Below are positions 7,789 to 16,711 of a DNA stretch of 36,432 bases, piece by piece. Made by a program: the position numbers and the translations under genes. The notes beneath the pieces are model-generated. The model saw only the letters and a program-made list of their open reading frames with translations. It was not told where the DNA came from and searched no databases. The stretch is from an uncultured Muribaculaceae bacterium (lineage in GTDB: Bacteria; Bacteroidota; Bacteroidia; Bacteroidales; Muribaculaceae): the NCBI GenBank assembly GCA_947179295.1, contig CAMXAZ010000027.1:1-36432 (forward strand), given 5' to 3'. Numbering within the stretch: position 1 is the stretch's first letter; each line of letters begins with the position of its first letter.

Positions 7789-10014
7789 TTACTTCACGAG
7801 AACGCGGAATGCCTTGCCGTTGAGAACCTTGATGTAGATCTTGCCGGCAGAAGGATTGGCCACGCGACGACCCATGAGGTCATAGTAGACAGCCTCACCC
7901 TCGGCCTCGTCAGAGACGATAGAATCAATACCGCTTTCTTCTTCCTCGGCGATCTTGATATTCTTCACGTCGATGTAGTAAGAATACTGGCCGCCCTTGC
8001 CGCGCAGAGCATACTGGATATCCTTGCCTGCATACTCTGAAAGGTCAATGCTCATCTGAGTGTATTCCTTGGGGGCTTCCTGGCTCTTGAGCTCAACCCA
8101 TTCGCCGTCGGCATTGACCAGAACGGTCAGAACAGAACCGGTATAGCTGCGGGCGTCGTTTGAATATTCGAAAGTCATAGCCACCTTCTTTGCTTCGGCG
8201 GGGATAGAGATCAGACCGCTGTAGAGGCTTGCGAGAGAACCATATGACATGCCGCTGAAGAAAGCATAGCCGTCTTTGAAGCTCCAGGATGCGGTATATT
8301 GTTCATTGTTGTTGGCATAGAGCAGCTGGGTAGTGGCAGCACCTGCAAAATCTTCGCTGTAGGGAAGAGCCGCGGGCTTGCCAACGGGAACTGCATTGAC
8401 TTCAACCGGGATTGATTCACCGCCTGAGGTAACGGCATATACAATAAGGTTGTAGAACTTCTGGTCGGCAGTGCCGTCATTGATTTCAAGTTCAGCGTCT
8501 TCGCCGCTCAGATCATTGAAAGTCTTGACAAGGGTAGCGCCGTCATAGACTTCAACTTTGGTCTTGATCAGAGAAAGATTGCCGAAACGGGTGCCGAAGA
8601 TGCCTTGTTCGGGACGGGTCCATGTAACTTTGATGCTGCCGGCTACAGTCTGGTGGGCGGCTACATCGGTGGGAGGATTGGGAATTTCAAGACCTGCCTT
8701 CACATCCTGCTCAACAACGTTTGAGTTACCTGCAGAGTTGACAGCGCGCACACCGTAGGTGCTGTTGCCGTGAACAGCCTCATTGTCTGTGTAGGTATAG
8801 GTTTCGCCGGGGGTCGGGTTTTCAATAGTCTTGATCACGGTGGTTCCGCGGAGGAATTCGAGAGCGGTAAGCTCTTTCAGGGTATTGCCTTCCACATCGA
8901 CAGTCGGAGCCTTGGCCGAGAGAGCCACAGAGAGAGCGCCGTCTTTGTCAGCAACAGCGGTGAAGTCGGTAGGTTCGCCGGGCATTTCGCCTGAAGCGGC
9001 CTCGGTCACGGAGATATTGGTCAGGATAGTCTTGGCGCTGCAATATTTATCGGTATTGTCATAGAATCCGATGTTGTATGCGCCGGTGGCTTCAGGTGCG
9101 ATAGTGCCTGAAACTGTGAAGAGCTGACCTTCAAGCAGGCCCTTGCCTATCACATCGGTAACGGCGAGAGCTGTGCCGGTCATGGCCTCGGCGGTTGCTT
9201 CTGTGCCATAGAAAATACCTAAGGAAGCTCTTTCCTGATTGGTCACACCTACAGTATATTTCACGATATATTTCTTGCCGGCTTCGAGCTGGATGGCCGG
9301 TGAGATGAACCATGAGTCTTTATATTCAATATCGTTGCTTGAGAAGAGGTTCTTTGAAGCCACGCAGTTGAAACCTGAATATACGGGAGATACGCCCTTG
9401 GCGATGTAGGCGAACTTCGGGCGGTCATTGGGGCATACAGAAGTGTAGCCTTCCAGCTTGTCAGGTTCGTCGAATGTCAGGCTGTAAGGCACAGACAGAC
9501 CTTTGGGCTCCTCAGCGGCCGGATCATCCACATAGGTGAAGCTGGCAAACTGGAGAGTTCCGGCGCTGCGGGCAATGCGGTAGACAGTACCGGCCTTGCG
9601 GTATTCTTCAGGAATTTCAACTGAATATTCCTTGTTGCCCTCGCCGACGGCATAGGCCGACTGAATAGTGTTTCCGTCTGCAAGAATGTTGATCTTGCCG
9701 GTAGCAGTGATATTGATTGTGGTCTTGAGCTTGATTTCCTTGCAGTTGATCGGGAGTGCGAATTCCACATAAGCACCGGCTCTGCCTGCAATACTGAGAT
9801 ATGCCGGTTGGGCAGCCGGACCGGGCACCGCTTTGCAGGCTCTCATGAATGAATATTCAATGTCTGTCAAAGGGCTTGTGGCTTTTACGGCGCTCGCTCC
9901 GCCGTTTGTTGTCGGGCCGAAGCTTGATTTTTCTTCCCAGTTTTCGACTATGTCAGCGGCATAGGTCGAAAAGCCGAGCAATACAGCAACCAGGGTTAGT
10001 AAAGTTTTTCTCAT
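7789..10014 (-). CDS. Secreted fibronectin-type III protein with C-terminal sorting-like tail
   Basis: This 741-residue exported protein opens with a signal peptide (MRKTLLTLVAVLLGFSTYAA). Its middle (about residues 345-540) contains fibronectin type III-like modules (PGEPTDFTAVADKDGALSVAL, PPTDVAAHQTVAGSIKVTW). They are flanked by jelly-roll-like segments that each start with a PYS..F motif (residues about 175-340 and 545-690), as in choice-of-anchor domains. The tail (YYDLMGRRVANPSAGKIYIK) fits the Por-secretion-like sorting module. No catalytic motif is visible, so I infer a surface or secreted binding protein. It is transcribed alone, with a candidate -7 box at 10129 and a hairpin terminator at 7728. 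Product family is reasonably sure; function is not. Confidence 0.8.
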   Translation of the reverse strand: MRKTLLTLVAVLLGFSTYAADIVENWEEKSSFGPTTNGGASAVKATSPLTDIEYSFMRACKAVPGPAAQPAYLSIAGRAGAYVEFALPINCKEIKLKTTINITATGKINILADGNTIQSAYAVGEGNKEYSVEIPEEYRKAGTVYRIARSAGTLQFASFTYVDDPAAEEPKGLSVPYSLTFDEPDKLEGYTSVCPNDRPKFAYIAKGVSPVYSGFNCVASKNLFSSNDIEYKDSWFISPAIQLEAGKKYIVKYTVGVTNQERASLGIFYGTEATAEAMTGTALAVTDVIGKGLLEGQLFTVSGTIAPEATGAYNIGFYDNTDKYCSAKTILTNISVTEAASGEMPGEPTDFTAVADKDGALSVALSAKAPTVDVEGNTLKELTALEFLRGTTVIKTIENPTPGETYTYTDNEAVHGNSTYGVRAVNSAGNSNVVEQDVKAGLEIPNPPTDVAAHQTVAGSIKVTWTRPEQGIFGTRFGNLSLIKTKVEVYDGATLVKTFNDLSGEDAELEINDGTADQKFYNLIVYAVTSGGESIPVEVNAVPVGKPAALPYSEDFAGAATTQLLYANNNEQYTASWSFKDGYAFFSGMSYGSLASLYSGLISIPAEAKKVAMTFEYSNDARSYTGSVLTVLVNADGEWVELKSQEAPKEYTQMSIDLSEYAGKDIQYALRGKGGQYSYYIDVKNIKIAEEEESGIDSIVSDEAEGEAVYYDLMGRRVANPSAGKIYIKVLNGKAFRVLVK

Positions 10015-10128
10015 ACTTTTTTCGAATTGTTAGTGTGATAAGAGTGTGGTTATTTTGGCTAATTTAATGAAATAGCGGTGATAACAGACCGTAGGTCAAT
10101 ACGTATGCACTACGTTTTTGAACATTCG

Positions 10129-10136
10129 CAAAGATA
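10129..10136 (-). promoter_or_regulatory. Candidate -7 box for the fibronectin-type secreted gene
   Basis: The minus strand reads TATCTTTG, an exact TAnnTTTG match, implying a start near 10122 and a leader of about 108 nt. No clean -33 TTTG is present. The remaining 10140-10260 stretch is AT-rich and otherwise featureless. Confidence 0.4.
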
Positions 10137-10305
10137 AGTTTTATAATATTAACTCTATCCACGAATTATGTTAAAAACATTTAAAACACTTACAATTCGC
10201 CATCAATTTCCCCCGATTCACCCTCAAATACGCTATAAAACCCCGAACATACAATCTAAATGACATATCCCCGCCCCCCGCAGGGCCGGCAACAGGACGT
10301 GATGG

Positions 10306-10418
10306 TAAATCGGTGTCCGCCGGACACCATAAACGGGGAAATCAAGAACCCGTGACACCTGCGCGCTATGCGCTACGGTGTCACGGGCTATGAGTAAATC
10401 GATGTCCTATCGGACATC
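10306..10418 (+). repeat. Three-hairpin element, type 1 copy d
   Basis: H1 GGTGTCC/GGACACC (10312-10328, loop only GCC), H2 at 10349-10387 with the TAT tip, H3 GATGTCC/GGACATC (10401-10418, loop TATC). A half element with hybrid hairpin GTGTCC/GGACAC follows at about 10455-10478. Confidence 0.85.
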
Positions 10419-10512
10419 TCCATCCGGAATCCCCGCAGGGCGCACGGGGTGGCGGGTGTCCGACAGGACACGGATTTACCACTCCGGACGGGAATCAAAC
10501 CAGGCGTGATGG

Positions 10513-10626
10513 TAATTCGGTGTCCGTCCGGACACCATAACCAGGGAAATCAAGAACCCGTGACACCTGCGCGCTTTGCGCTGCGGTGTCACGGGCTATG
10601 AGTAAATCGATGTCCTGGCGGACATC
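10513..10626 (+). repeat. Three-hairpin element, type 1 copy e
   Basis: H1 at 10519-10536 (loop GTCC, preceded by TAATTC instead of TAAATC), H2 at 10557-10595 with tip GCGC-TTT-GCGC and TGC on both sides, H3 at 10609-10626 (loop TGGC). It ends 15 bp from the stop codon of the leftward LruC gene, so it lies in that gene's 3' untranslated region and may end its transcript. Confidence 0.85.
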
Positions 10627-10640
10627 TCCGGACGGGAATA

Positions 10641-13076
10641 TCACTTGCGGCTTACTATGCTTGACTTGTCATAGAAATCATCGGCCGAATACCAGCTCTG
10701 AGCCTTGCCATGCAGCCAGTCCACAAACTGAGAATACACGTCATGGATGCCACATTCCTCCATAGGCCAGCACCAGGAAGTCTCAAGACAGAGCATTTCG
10801 GGCGATACAACCACCTGGTCTTCCTTGCCGAACGATGACGGGGGAGTCACCATGTGGAAATGATTTTCATCTTCAAGATCACCGGTGAACTTGCTGATCT
10901 CCATCTGCATATAGTTCAGCGAATTGCCCGGATTGACGAGGATATAGAATCCGCCCATGCCCTTGACATCCTTCTCCTCCCAAGAGGGGCGGTTCTGATA
11001 CTCTTCGGTCAGCGACCATTCGCCGTCAATGTGGAACGACAGCGGAGTGCCGGTGGCCGAAGCTACGGGTTCTTTGACGTTGATCGGCGTGCGGTAATAT
11101 CCGCCGAGCCATCTGTGAAGTTCCGGCCCGATATGGTAGTGGCCGAGACCGTGGTCATTGCCCTTCTCATCGACAATATCGCCGTTGAACATCACGTAGA
11201 TGGGCAGTGTACCGCCCGCGGCGAGGGGCTCTACGGTGATCCAGGTCTGAGGCGCATTGTTGTTGTCGCCGTCGACAATCGAGGTGGCGCTGACGGCAAA
11301 CACCGCATCGTTGAAGTCCCAGTCATATGTTCCGGCCAAGTCTTCAGCAGCGATCAGCCACTTGTAGACCTCAGGCTCAGGGTGTTCGGGGTTGATGATC
11401 GAATCGACCGGATCGTGATAGACCTCGGTTTCGTCATCGAGGATAAACACGAAATCCTGCATGTCGAAATCGCAGTTCCAGCGATTGTAGGTGTCCCCTA
11501 TCTGCCCGTCTTCAAACGACATATATCGCCAGTTATACTTGGTGCCGATCCATGTAACCGCACGGAAAGCCTTGTGGAGAGGGTCCTTGACGAAGGCAGA
11601 CTGAGGGAAACAAGGAACGTACACTCCGGTGTAGGAATCATATTCCGACTCTGTCCGTTCGGCTCCGGGACGGGGTATCCATCTGACGTCATCGTTCAGC
11701 GGAGAATATGAATAGAAATACTTGTCACCATCCTTGATATATCCGCCATAAGCCCTGTCGATATCCTCAAGATGAACCTTTATGCCCTTTGATATGAGCG
11801 AAGGATAATTTTCATCATCCATCTTTATTCCGGATGTCATATCGTTGTTACCCGACCATCCTTTGGCAAGGTTTTCATAGTCATAGTTATAATATGTATA
11901 GACTATCTCAATATCCTTTGACGGGCTTACACCATCAGAAAAATTTGGGCTGTTCGCTCTGTATGAACGGTCATATATTCGCTTGTTATCTTTATCAGTA
12001 AGATATTCGCCTGTCATACGCCAGCGGTAGACATAGTTGAAGCGGTGGTCAGGATCGGCATCCGGATCGTTTTTGATACCGATCCGGTCAAGATAGTCAC
12101 GGCAGGCACGAGTCATTTCGCGGTCACAATCCGAAGGTGTTGTCTTATAGAAATTATCAAGCGAATAAACACTTATATACTTGTAAGTATATCCATTGTT
12201 ATCTTTACGGTCAATAACCTCTACACCCTGCTTAGCCAGGCAGTCCATAAAGACCTCGTTGTTCATGAAATCTTCAATTTTGACCAACTTGGTGTTTGAC
12301 GGAACCCAGCAGAGCGCAAGATTGTCGACCGGTGCCGGCTCGTTTTCCGTATTCTTCTCCATGCCGTAGATGGGACAATGCACCGGCTTGCTCTCTGAGT
12401 CGAGATAGAAAAGTCCGAATGTGAGTTTCTGGTTGGTCTGCCAGAAAAGCGGACGGATGACAATGTCTTTTTTCTTGAACTTCATCATGAAGTCATTCTC
12501 CACACCCTCACGGCTGGAATTGTAGAAAGTTTCCGGCATCTCGCGGCGGAAGATAGTGGCATTGAGCATCGGCACCACCATCCAGTCTTTTTTCTCCGTG
12601 CAAAGTTCGACCGAAGTGATGATATCGTCATCAGGCGAGAGCACACCGGCAACAAAATTCGAATTCGGGTTCCAGTCAGTCCTTGATGCTTTCTTTGAGG
12701 TGCCTGAAACACTGACGGTCGATCCGATGGCCGCCACGGTCATCTCGCCTCCGGCATCTACTATCACCTCCTTGACAGAGGCCGGGATATCGAATTTGAG
12801 AGTTGTATTGCCGCTGATGTTGCGCCCTCTGGCAAAGAGGTAGCGCTTGCCGTCTACGTCGGCATAGACTTTGACATCTGTAGGCGAAGTGGTCACGATA
12901 TTGATTCCGGCATGACGGGCGGCGTTTAGGTCGCGGTTGGGGTCAATGACACCGAACTTTTTGATGAACTCGCGTGCATAAAGCTCACTCTTTGGTATGG
13001 TGATCTCGTCTGTGGTGCACGCAGAGAACATAGCGCCTGCTATAAAGGCGCTTGCTAATAAGTTACTAAAACGCAT
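10641..13076 (-). CDS. LruC-domain lipoprotein
   Basis: This 811-residue protein is probably anchored in the outer membrane. A lipoprotein signal ends at FSAC (Cys 20), followed by TTDE. The N-terminal third has a beta-sandwich-like region (VKVYADVDGKRYLFARGRN). The C-terminal half carries the LruC pattern: YKWLIAAEDLAGTYDWDFND, FAVSAT, then an ITVEPLAAGGTLPIYV strand and the LGGYYRTPINV region. LruC proteins are common in Bacteroidota and Leptospira surface proteomes; no enzyme activity is established for them. The gene stands alone, with a -7 box at 13169 and two repeat elements just beyond its stop. Many short Asp/Tyr-rich stretches suggest an extended fold that may bind metal. Family call is good; role unknown. 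Confidence 0.75.
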   Translation of the reverse strand: MRFSNLLASAFIAGAMFSACTTDEITIPKSELYAREFIKKFGVIDPNRDLNAARHAGINIVTTSPTDVKVYADVDGKRYLFARGRNISGNTTLKFDIPASVKEVIVDAGGEMTVAAIGSTVSVSGTSKKASRTDWNPNSNFVAGVLSPDDDIITSVELCTEKKDWMVVPMLNATIFRREMPETFYNSSREGVENDFMMKFKKKDIVIRPLFWQTNQKLTFGLFYLDSESKPVHCPIYGMEKNTENEPAPVDNLALCWVPSNTKLVKIEDFMNNEVFMDCLAKQGVEVIDRKDNNGYTYKYISVYSLDNFYKTTPSDCDREMTRACRDYLDRIGIKNDPDADPDHRFNYVYRWRMTGEYLTDKDNKRIYDRSYRANSPNFSDGVSPSKDIEIVYTYYNYDYENLAKGWSGNNDMTSGIKMDDENYPSLISKGIKVHLEDIDRAYGGYIKDGDKYFYSYSPLNDDVRWIPRPGAERTESEYDSYTGVYVPCFPQSAFVKDPLHKAFRAVTWIGTKYNWRYMSFEDGQIGDTYNRWNCDFDMQDFVFILDDETEVYHDPVDSIINPEHPEPEVYKWLIAAEDLAGTYDWDFNDAVFAVSATSIVDGDNNNAPQTWITVEPLAAGGTLPIYVMFNGDIVDEKGNDHGLGHYHIGPELHRWLGGYYRTPINVKEPVASATGTPLSFHIDGEWSLTEEYQNRPSWEEKDVKGMGGFYILVNPGNSLNYMQMEISKFTGDLEDENHFHMVTPPSSFGKEDQVVVSPEMLCLETSWCWPMEECGIHDVYSQFVDWLHGKAQSWYSADDFYDKSSIVSRK

Positions 13077-13168
13077 AGTGTGGGGTCTGTAATAATCTCT
13101 CGTAGGGAGTAGAAATATATGAGAAGAATTTTGTTCCTTACATTGTTTAACTCAACAATTTTAGGGTG

Positions 13169-13176
13169 CAAAATTA
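13169..13176 (-). promoter_or_regulatory. Candidate -7 box for the LruC lipoprotein gene
   Basis: The minus strand reads TAATTTTG (fits TAnnTTTG), giving a leader of about 85 nt. The -33 region is poor. The rest of the 13077-13419 gap is a divergent promoter region: a near-consensus TAACTTTA at 13339-13346 on the plus strand could serve pdxA, and no other element stands out. Confidence 0.4.
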
Positions 13177-13419
13177 CATAAATTATCATCCGAGCGGTCA
13201 TTTTTTAACCCACATTAACATTGCAACGGCTCCAGTCTGCCGGCGAAGCACTCATGCCTGCCGAAGCGAAGCGGAGAAGCGCGCCATTAACAAATGTTAA
13301 ACAACAGCCATCCGAAAGACCCTATAGGACTTTTTTAGTAACTTTACCACTTAATTGAGACCGGTATGCGCCGACGGCTGCATTAACCCTCTCTATCACA
13401 CTATGCACTGATCAAAAAA

Positions 13420-14505
13420 ATGGAACATAATAGAAAAATTCGTGTCGGGATCACTCACGGTGACATCAACGGCGTGGGCTATGAGGTGATGCTCAAGGCA
13501 TTGGGCGACATCCGCATAGCCGAACTATGCACACCGGTGATCTACGGCTCGGCAAAAATAGCCAGCTTCTACCGCAAAGGCATCGAGCTCCCCGACTTCA
13601 GGCTCTTCCAGATCGACAGCCCCGACAAAGCCGCCGACGAGCAGATCAACATCATCAACGTGGTGCCCGAAGACTGCAAGGTGGAACCCGGACAGGCCAC
13701 TCAGACAGCAGGACAGGCCGCACTCGCCGCGCTCGAACGCGCCACAGCCGACCTGCGCGACGGGCTGATCGACGTGCTGGTGACCGCCCCCATCAACAAG
13801 CAGACCATCCACAGCGAGGCCTTCAACTTCCCCGGCCACACCGAATATCTGCAGGAGCGCCTGGGCGAAGGACGCGAAGCCATGATGATAATGTGTGGCG
13901 GCAACCTGCGTGTGGCCCTCGTGACCATCCATGACAGCATCGCCACAGTAGCCGCCGGAATCACCGCCAAGAGCGTCAGCGACAAACTCGCGGCGTTCAA
14001 CCGCTCGCTCACAGAGGATTTCGGCATCCACGGCCCGCGCATAGCAGTGCTTGCCCTCAACCCCCATGCCGGCGACGCAGGCGTGATAGGCTCGGAAGAG
14101 ACTGACATCATAGTTCCGGCCATAGCCGAGGCAAACAAGCGCAAGATCCTCGCTTTCGGCCCCTATCCGGCCGACGGATTCTTCGGCAGCGGCGCCTACA
14201 CAAAATTTGACGGCATCCTGGCCATGTATCACGACCAGGGACTCATACCCTTCAAGCTCCTCGCTGCGGAAAACGGCGTAAACTTCACCGCCGGACTCCC
14301 CTATGTGCGCACTTCGCCCGACCACGGCACGGCCTATGACATAGCCGGCCAGGGCAAGGCCGACGAGCAGTCGATGCGCGAGGCCATCTACACCGCCATC
14401 GATATCTACCGCAACCGCCGCCGCGAGGCAGAGGCCACAGCCAACCCCCTGCGCAAGCAGAACTTCGACAAGGGCAGCGACCGTCTGCCAGCCGAACGCG
14501 GATAA
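13420..14505 (+). CDS. pdxA: 4-hydroxythreonine-4-phosphate dehydrogenase PdxA
   Basis: PdxA oxidises 4-phosphohydroxy-L-threonine using NAD in the DXP-dependent pyridoxal phosphate pathway; the product is used by PdxJ. The 361-residue protein begins with VGITHGDINGVGYEV, the family's substrate-binding start. It also shows TAPINKQTIH, PGHTEYLQ, ALNPHAGDAGVIGSEE, YPADGFFG, YHDQGLIPFK and TSPDHGTAYDIAG, all typical. About 30 residues at the C-terminus extend beyond most PdxA proteins and are polar, probably disordered. It precedes the lipid operon by 69 bp on the same strand, so co-transcription is possible. Any link to PLP-dependent sphingolipid synthesis is speculation. Confidence 0.95.
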   Translation: MEHNRKIRVGITHGDINGVGYEVMLKALGDIRIAELCTPVIYGSAKIASFYRKGIELPDFRLFQIDSPDKAADEQINIINVVPEDCKVEPGQATQTAGQAALAALERATADLRDGLIDVLVTAPINKQTIHSEAFNFPGHTEYLQERLGEGREAMMIMCGGNLRVALVTIHDSIATVAAGITAKSVSDKLAAFNRSLTEDFGIHGPRIAVLALNPHAGDAGVIGSEETDIIVPAIAEANKRKILAFGPYPADGFFGSGAYTKFDGILAMYHDQGLIPFKLLAAENGVNFTAGLPYVRTSPDHGTAYDIAGQGKADEQSMREAIYTAIDIYRNRRREAEATANPLRKQNFDKGSDRLPAERG

Positions 14506-14574
14506 GACCGTAGCCGCCACAGGCCCGGTCAGCCGTTCACCAGTCACCAGTCACCAAGCACATACAGATCAGCA

Positions 14575-15294
14575 ATGGACTTCGCCATCATAGCCGCCGG
14601 ACAGGGATCACGCCTGAAATCGGAGGGTCAGGACCTTCCGAAGCCCCTGGTGCGTCTGGGCGGCAGGCCGATGATAGGGCGGCTGATCGATGTGCTCTCT
14701 CGCGCGGGCGCGCGTACAATATATATAATAGTCAACGAAGAGATGCCCGAAGTGGCCGACTATCTGCGCTCGCTCCAGACAGACTCCGCTCCGCAACTGC
14801 GCCTGACCGTCAGAAGCACCGCCGGATCAATGGAAAGTTTCAGGGAACTGGCCCGCTCGATGGACCGCACCCGCCCCTTCTGCCTGCTGACAGTAGACAG
14901 CATCTTCCGCCCCGAAGAGTTCCGGGAATTCATTGCCCGCTTCGAGGCCGATCCGGAAGCCGACGGATATATGGCCGTGACATCATACGTGGCCGACGAA
15001 AAACCGCTCTATGTGGCCACCGGACCCGATGACGACATCACAGGCTTTCTCGACCACCCGCTCCCGGACACACGCTACGTCTCAGGCGGCATCTACGCCC
15101 TGCGCCCCGAAGCCTTCGGACTGCTCGACGACTGCGCGGCCGCCGGAAAGACCCGGATGCGCGACTACCAGCGCTCGCTCGTGGCCGCCGGAATGCGCCT
15201 CAAGGCATGGCCTTTCTCGAAAATAATAGACGCCGACCACAGCTCAGACCTGCGCGAGGCCGAAATTTTTCTCTCAAAGGAAAACCAATCATAA
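14575..15294 (+). CDS. Nucleotidyltransferase, candidate inositol-phosphate cytidylyltransferase
   Basis: This 239-residue protein has a GT-A-type nucleotidyltransferase fold: FAIIAAGQGSR at residues 3-13 (nucleotide-binding loop), KP at 23-24, an aspartate in LLTVDSIF (D108) and DADHSSD at 219-225 for metal binding. Such enzymes join a nucleotide to a sugar, alcohol or polyol phosphate and release pyrophosphate. The substrate cannot be read from motifs. The neighbours are two CDP-alcohol phosphatidyltransferases and an inositol-phosphorylceramide-synthase-like enzyme, so I infer a CDP-activated head group, with CTP:inositol-1-phosphate cytidylyltransferase as the leading guess by analogy with the archaeal and Thermotoga IPCT/DIPPS system. 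It is the first gene of the compact set, 16 bp before the ATP-grasp gene. Molybdenum-cofactor guanylyltransferase is less likely because no other cofactor genes are near. Confidence 0.75.
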   Translation: MDFAIIAAGQGSRLKSEGQDLPKPLVRLGGRPMIGRLIDVLSRAGARTIYIIVNEEMPEVADYLRSLQTDSAPQLRLTVRSTAGSMESFRELARSMDRTRPFCLLTVDSIFRPEEFREFIARFEADPEADGYMAVTSYVADEKPLYVATGPDDDITGFLDHPLPDTRYVSGGIYALRPEAFGLLDDCAAAGKTRMRDYQRSLVAAGMRLKAWPFSKIIDADHSSDLREAEIFLSKENQS

Positions 15295-15310
15295 CTAACG
15301 CTCAACTATA

Positions 15311-16177
15311 ATGGCTGACATAAAGATAGCCGGAATTATGAGAGCCGGCGCCTACTCGCCAAACCATATTGGCAACGACGCCGCGATACTCAACCTCACT
15401 GCCGAACAACTCCGCAAACGCGGCTGCGAGGTGAAAATCTACAGCGAAGAACAGCTCATTGCCGGACAGGTGACCGAAGATGTCATCATCAGCATGTGCC
15501 GTCACCACCGCTCGTTCCCCATACTCCAGAAGAAGGAAGACGAGGGAGCGCTGGTGATCAACTCAGGCTACGGCATAGAGAACTGCACCCGCGAACGCCT
15601 CACCCGCATACTCATAGGCAGCAACATACCCACTCCTGACAGCCTGATAGTCAACACCAACGAGGTGGTGACCGAACGCATGAAGGAGGCAGGCATGACC
15701 AAGGCCTGGATCAAGAGGGGCGACTACCACACCATGCACAAGGAAGACGTGACCTACGTGCGCCACACCGAAGAAGCCCAGGAGGTGGTGCAGGAATACT
15801 TCCTCCGCGGCATCAAGCGCGCCGTGATCAACCGCCACATAGAAGGCGAGCTGCTGAAGTTCTACGGCGTCTACGGCACCCCCTGGTTCCACTGCTTCTT
15901 CCACTACGGCTCGCGCGAGGCCTGCGGAACCGACGAAGGCAAGCCGCAGTTCGACCACGACAAACTCAAAGAAGTCTGCACCCGCGCGGCCGAAGCCCTC
16001 GACATCAAGATATTCGGAGGCGATGCCATCATACTCCCCGACGGCTCGTTTACGATCATCGACTTCAATGACTGGCCGAGTTTCGCACCCTGCCGCGCCG
16101 AAGCCTCGGCAGTGATAGCCCGCGCCATCCTCTCGGAAATCAAAAACCACAACGCAAAAAAATCAGCACGGAAATGA
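15311..16177 (+). CDS. ATP-grasp ligase-like protein of the lipid operon
   Basis: The 288-residue protein resembles ATP-grasp ligases of the RimK/glutathione-synthetase type, which use ATP to make an acyl-phosphate and then an amide or thioester. An N-terminal domain (IAGIMRAGAYSPNHIGNDA) precedes the grasp. The lysine in AWIKRGDYH (K135), VINRHIEGELLKFYGV (central strand with glutamate) and GGDAIILPDGSFTIIDFNDW (DFND at 251-254) match the ATP- and magnesium-binding positions. The substrate is unknown. It lies inside the lipid operon and overlaps the pgpA-like start by 4 bp (ATGA), so translation is probably coupled. I infer a role in modifying or supplying a head group; a stand-alone amino-acid ligase is the alternative. 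Confidence 0.6.
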   Translation: MADIKIAGIMRAGAYSPNHIGNDAAILNLTAEQLRKRGCEVKIYSEEQLIAGQVTEDVIISMCRHHRSFPILQKKEDEGALVINSGYGIENCTRERLTRILIGSNIPTPDSLIVNTNEVVTERMKEAGMTKAWIKRGDYHTMHKEDVTYVRHTEEAQEVVQEYFLRGIKRAVINRHIEGELLKFYGVYGTPWFHCFFHYGSREACGTDEGKPQFDHDKLKEVCTRAAEALDIKIFGGDAIILPDGSFTIIDFNDWPSFAPCRAEASAVIARAILSEIKNHNAKKSARK

Positions 16178-16689
16178 CACAGAACAACTCCTTCCCCTTC
16201 CTGCCGCGCTTCATCGCCACATCGTTCGGAGCCGGCTACTGGCCCTATGGACCCGGAACCGCCGGAGCTGTAGTCGGGCTGATTCTCTGGCTCCCGCTCG
16301 TTCTGACCGGGAACTTCATGACCACCGTACTGATCACCCTCGGCCTCATCGCCGTCTTCACCGCGCTCGGCGTCTGGTCTGCCGGAATAGCCGAACAGTA
16401 CTGGGGACCCGACCCCTCGCGTGTGGTAATGGACGAGACCGTAGGCCAGTGGCTGGCCATGATTCCGCTCTCGGTCTACGCCGTCAGGCCCGACGCGCTG
16501 ACTGACGGATGGTTCTGGATGTGGACCATCGCCTCGCTCATCCTTTTCAGATTCTTCGACATAGTAAAGCCTCTTGGCGTCCGCAAGATGGAAGACCTTC
16601 CCGGCGGCTGGGGCATCATGGCCGACGACATCCTTGCCGGAGTCTACAGCTGTGTGATACTCAGCCTCTGCATGTATTTCACCCGCTAA
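16174..16689 (+). CDS. PgpA-type lipid phosphatase
   Basis: PgpA enzymes are small integral-membrane phosphatases that remove the terminal phosphate from phosphatidylglycerol phosphate. This 171-residue protein has the whole family signature: GAGYWPYGPGTAG, DPSRVVMDETVG (D80 to D87/E88), LFRFFDIVKPLGVR and GGWGIMADDILAG (D151, D152), with about four hydrophobic segments. It sits between the ATP-grasp gene and a CDP-alcohol phosphatidyltransferase, and in Bacteroides a PgpA relative lies in the inositol-lipid locus. I therefore infer that it may dephosphorylate phosphatidylinositol phosphate rather than, or as well as, phosphatidylglycerol phosphate. Sequence alone cannot decide between these. 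The fold and class are certain. Confidence 0.85.
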   Translation: MTQNNSFPFLPRFIATSFGAGYWPYGPGTAGAVVGLILWLPLVLTGNFMTTVLITLGLIAVFTALGVWSAGIAEQYWGPDPSRVVMDETVGQWLAMIPLSVYAVRPDALTDGWFWMWTIASLILFRFFDIVKPLGVRKMEDLPGGWGIMADDILAGVYSCVILSLCMYFTR

Positions 16690-16711
16690 GTCACCTAAAT
16701 CACGCAACGAA

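Noticed and set aside
13231-13330. Possible regulatory palindrome (TTAACAAATGTTAA) upstream of pdxA
   Set aside because: Short AT-rich palindromes of this kind occur by chance, and no second copy or promoter alignment supports an operator.
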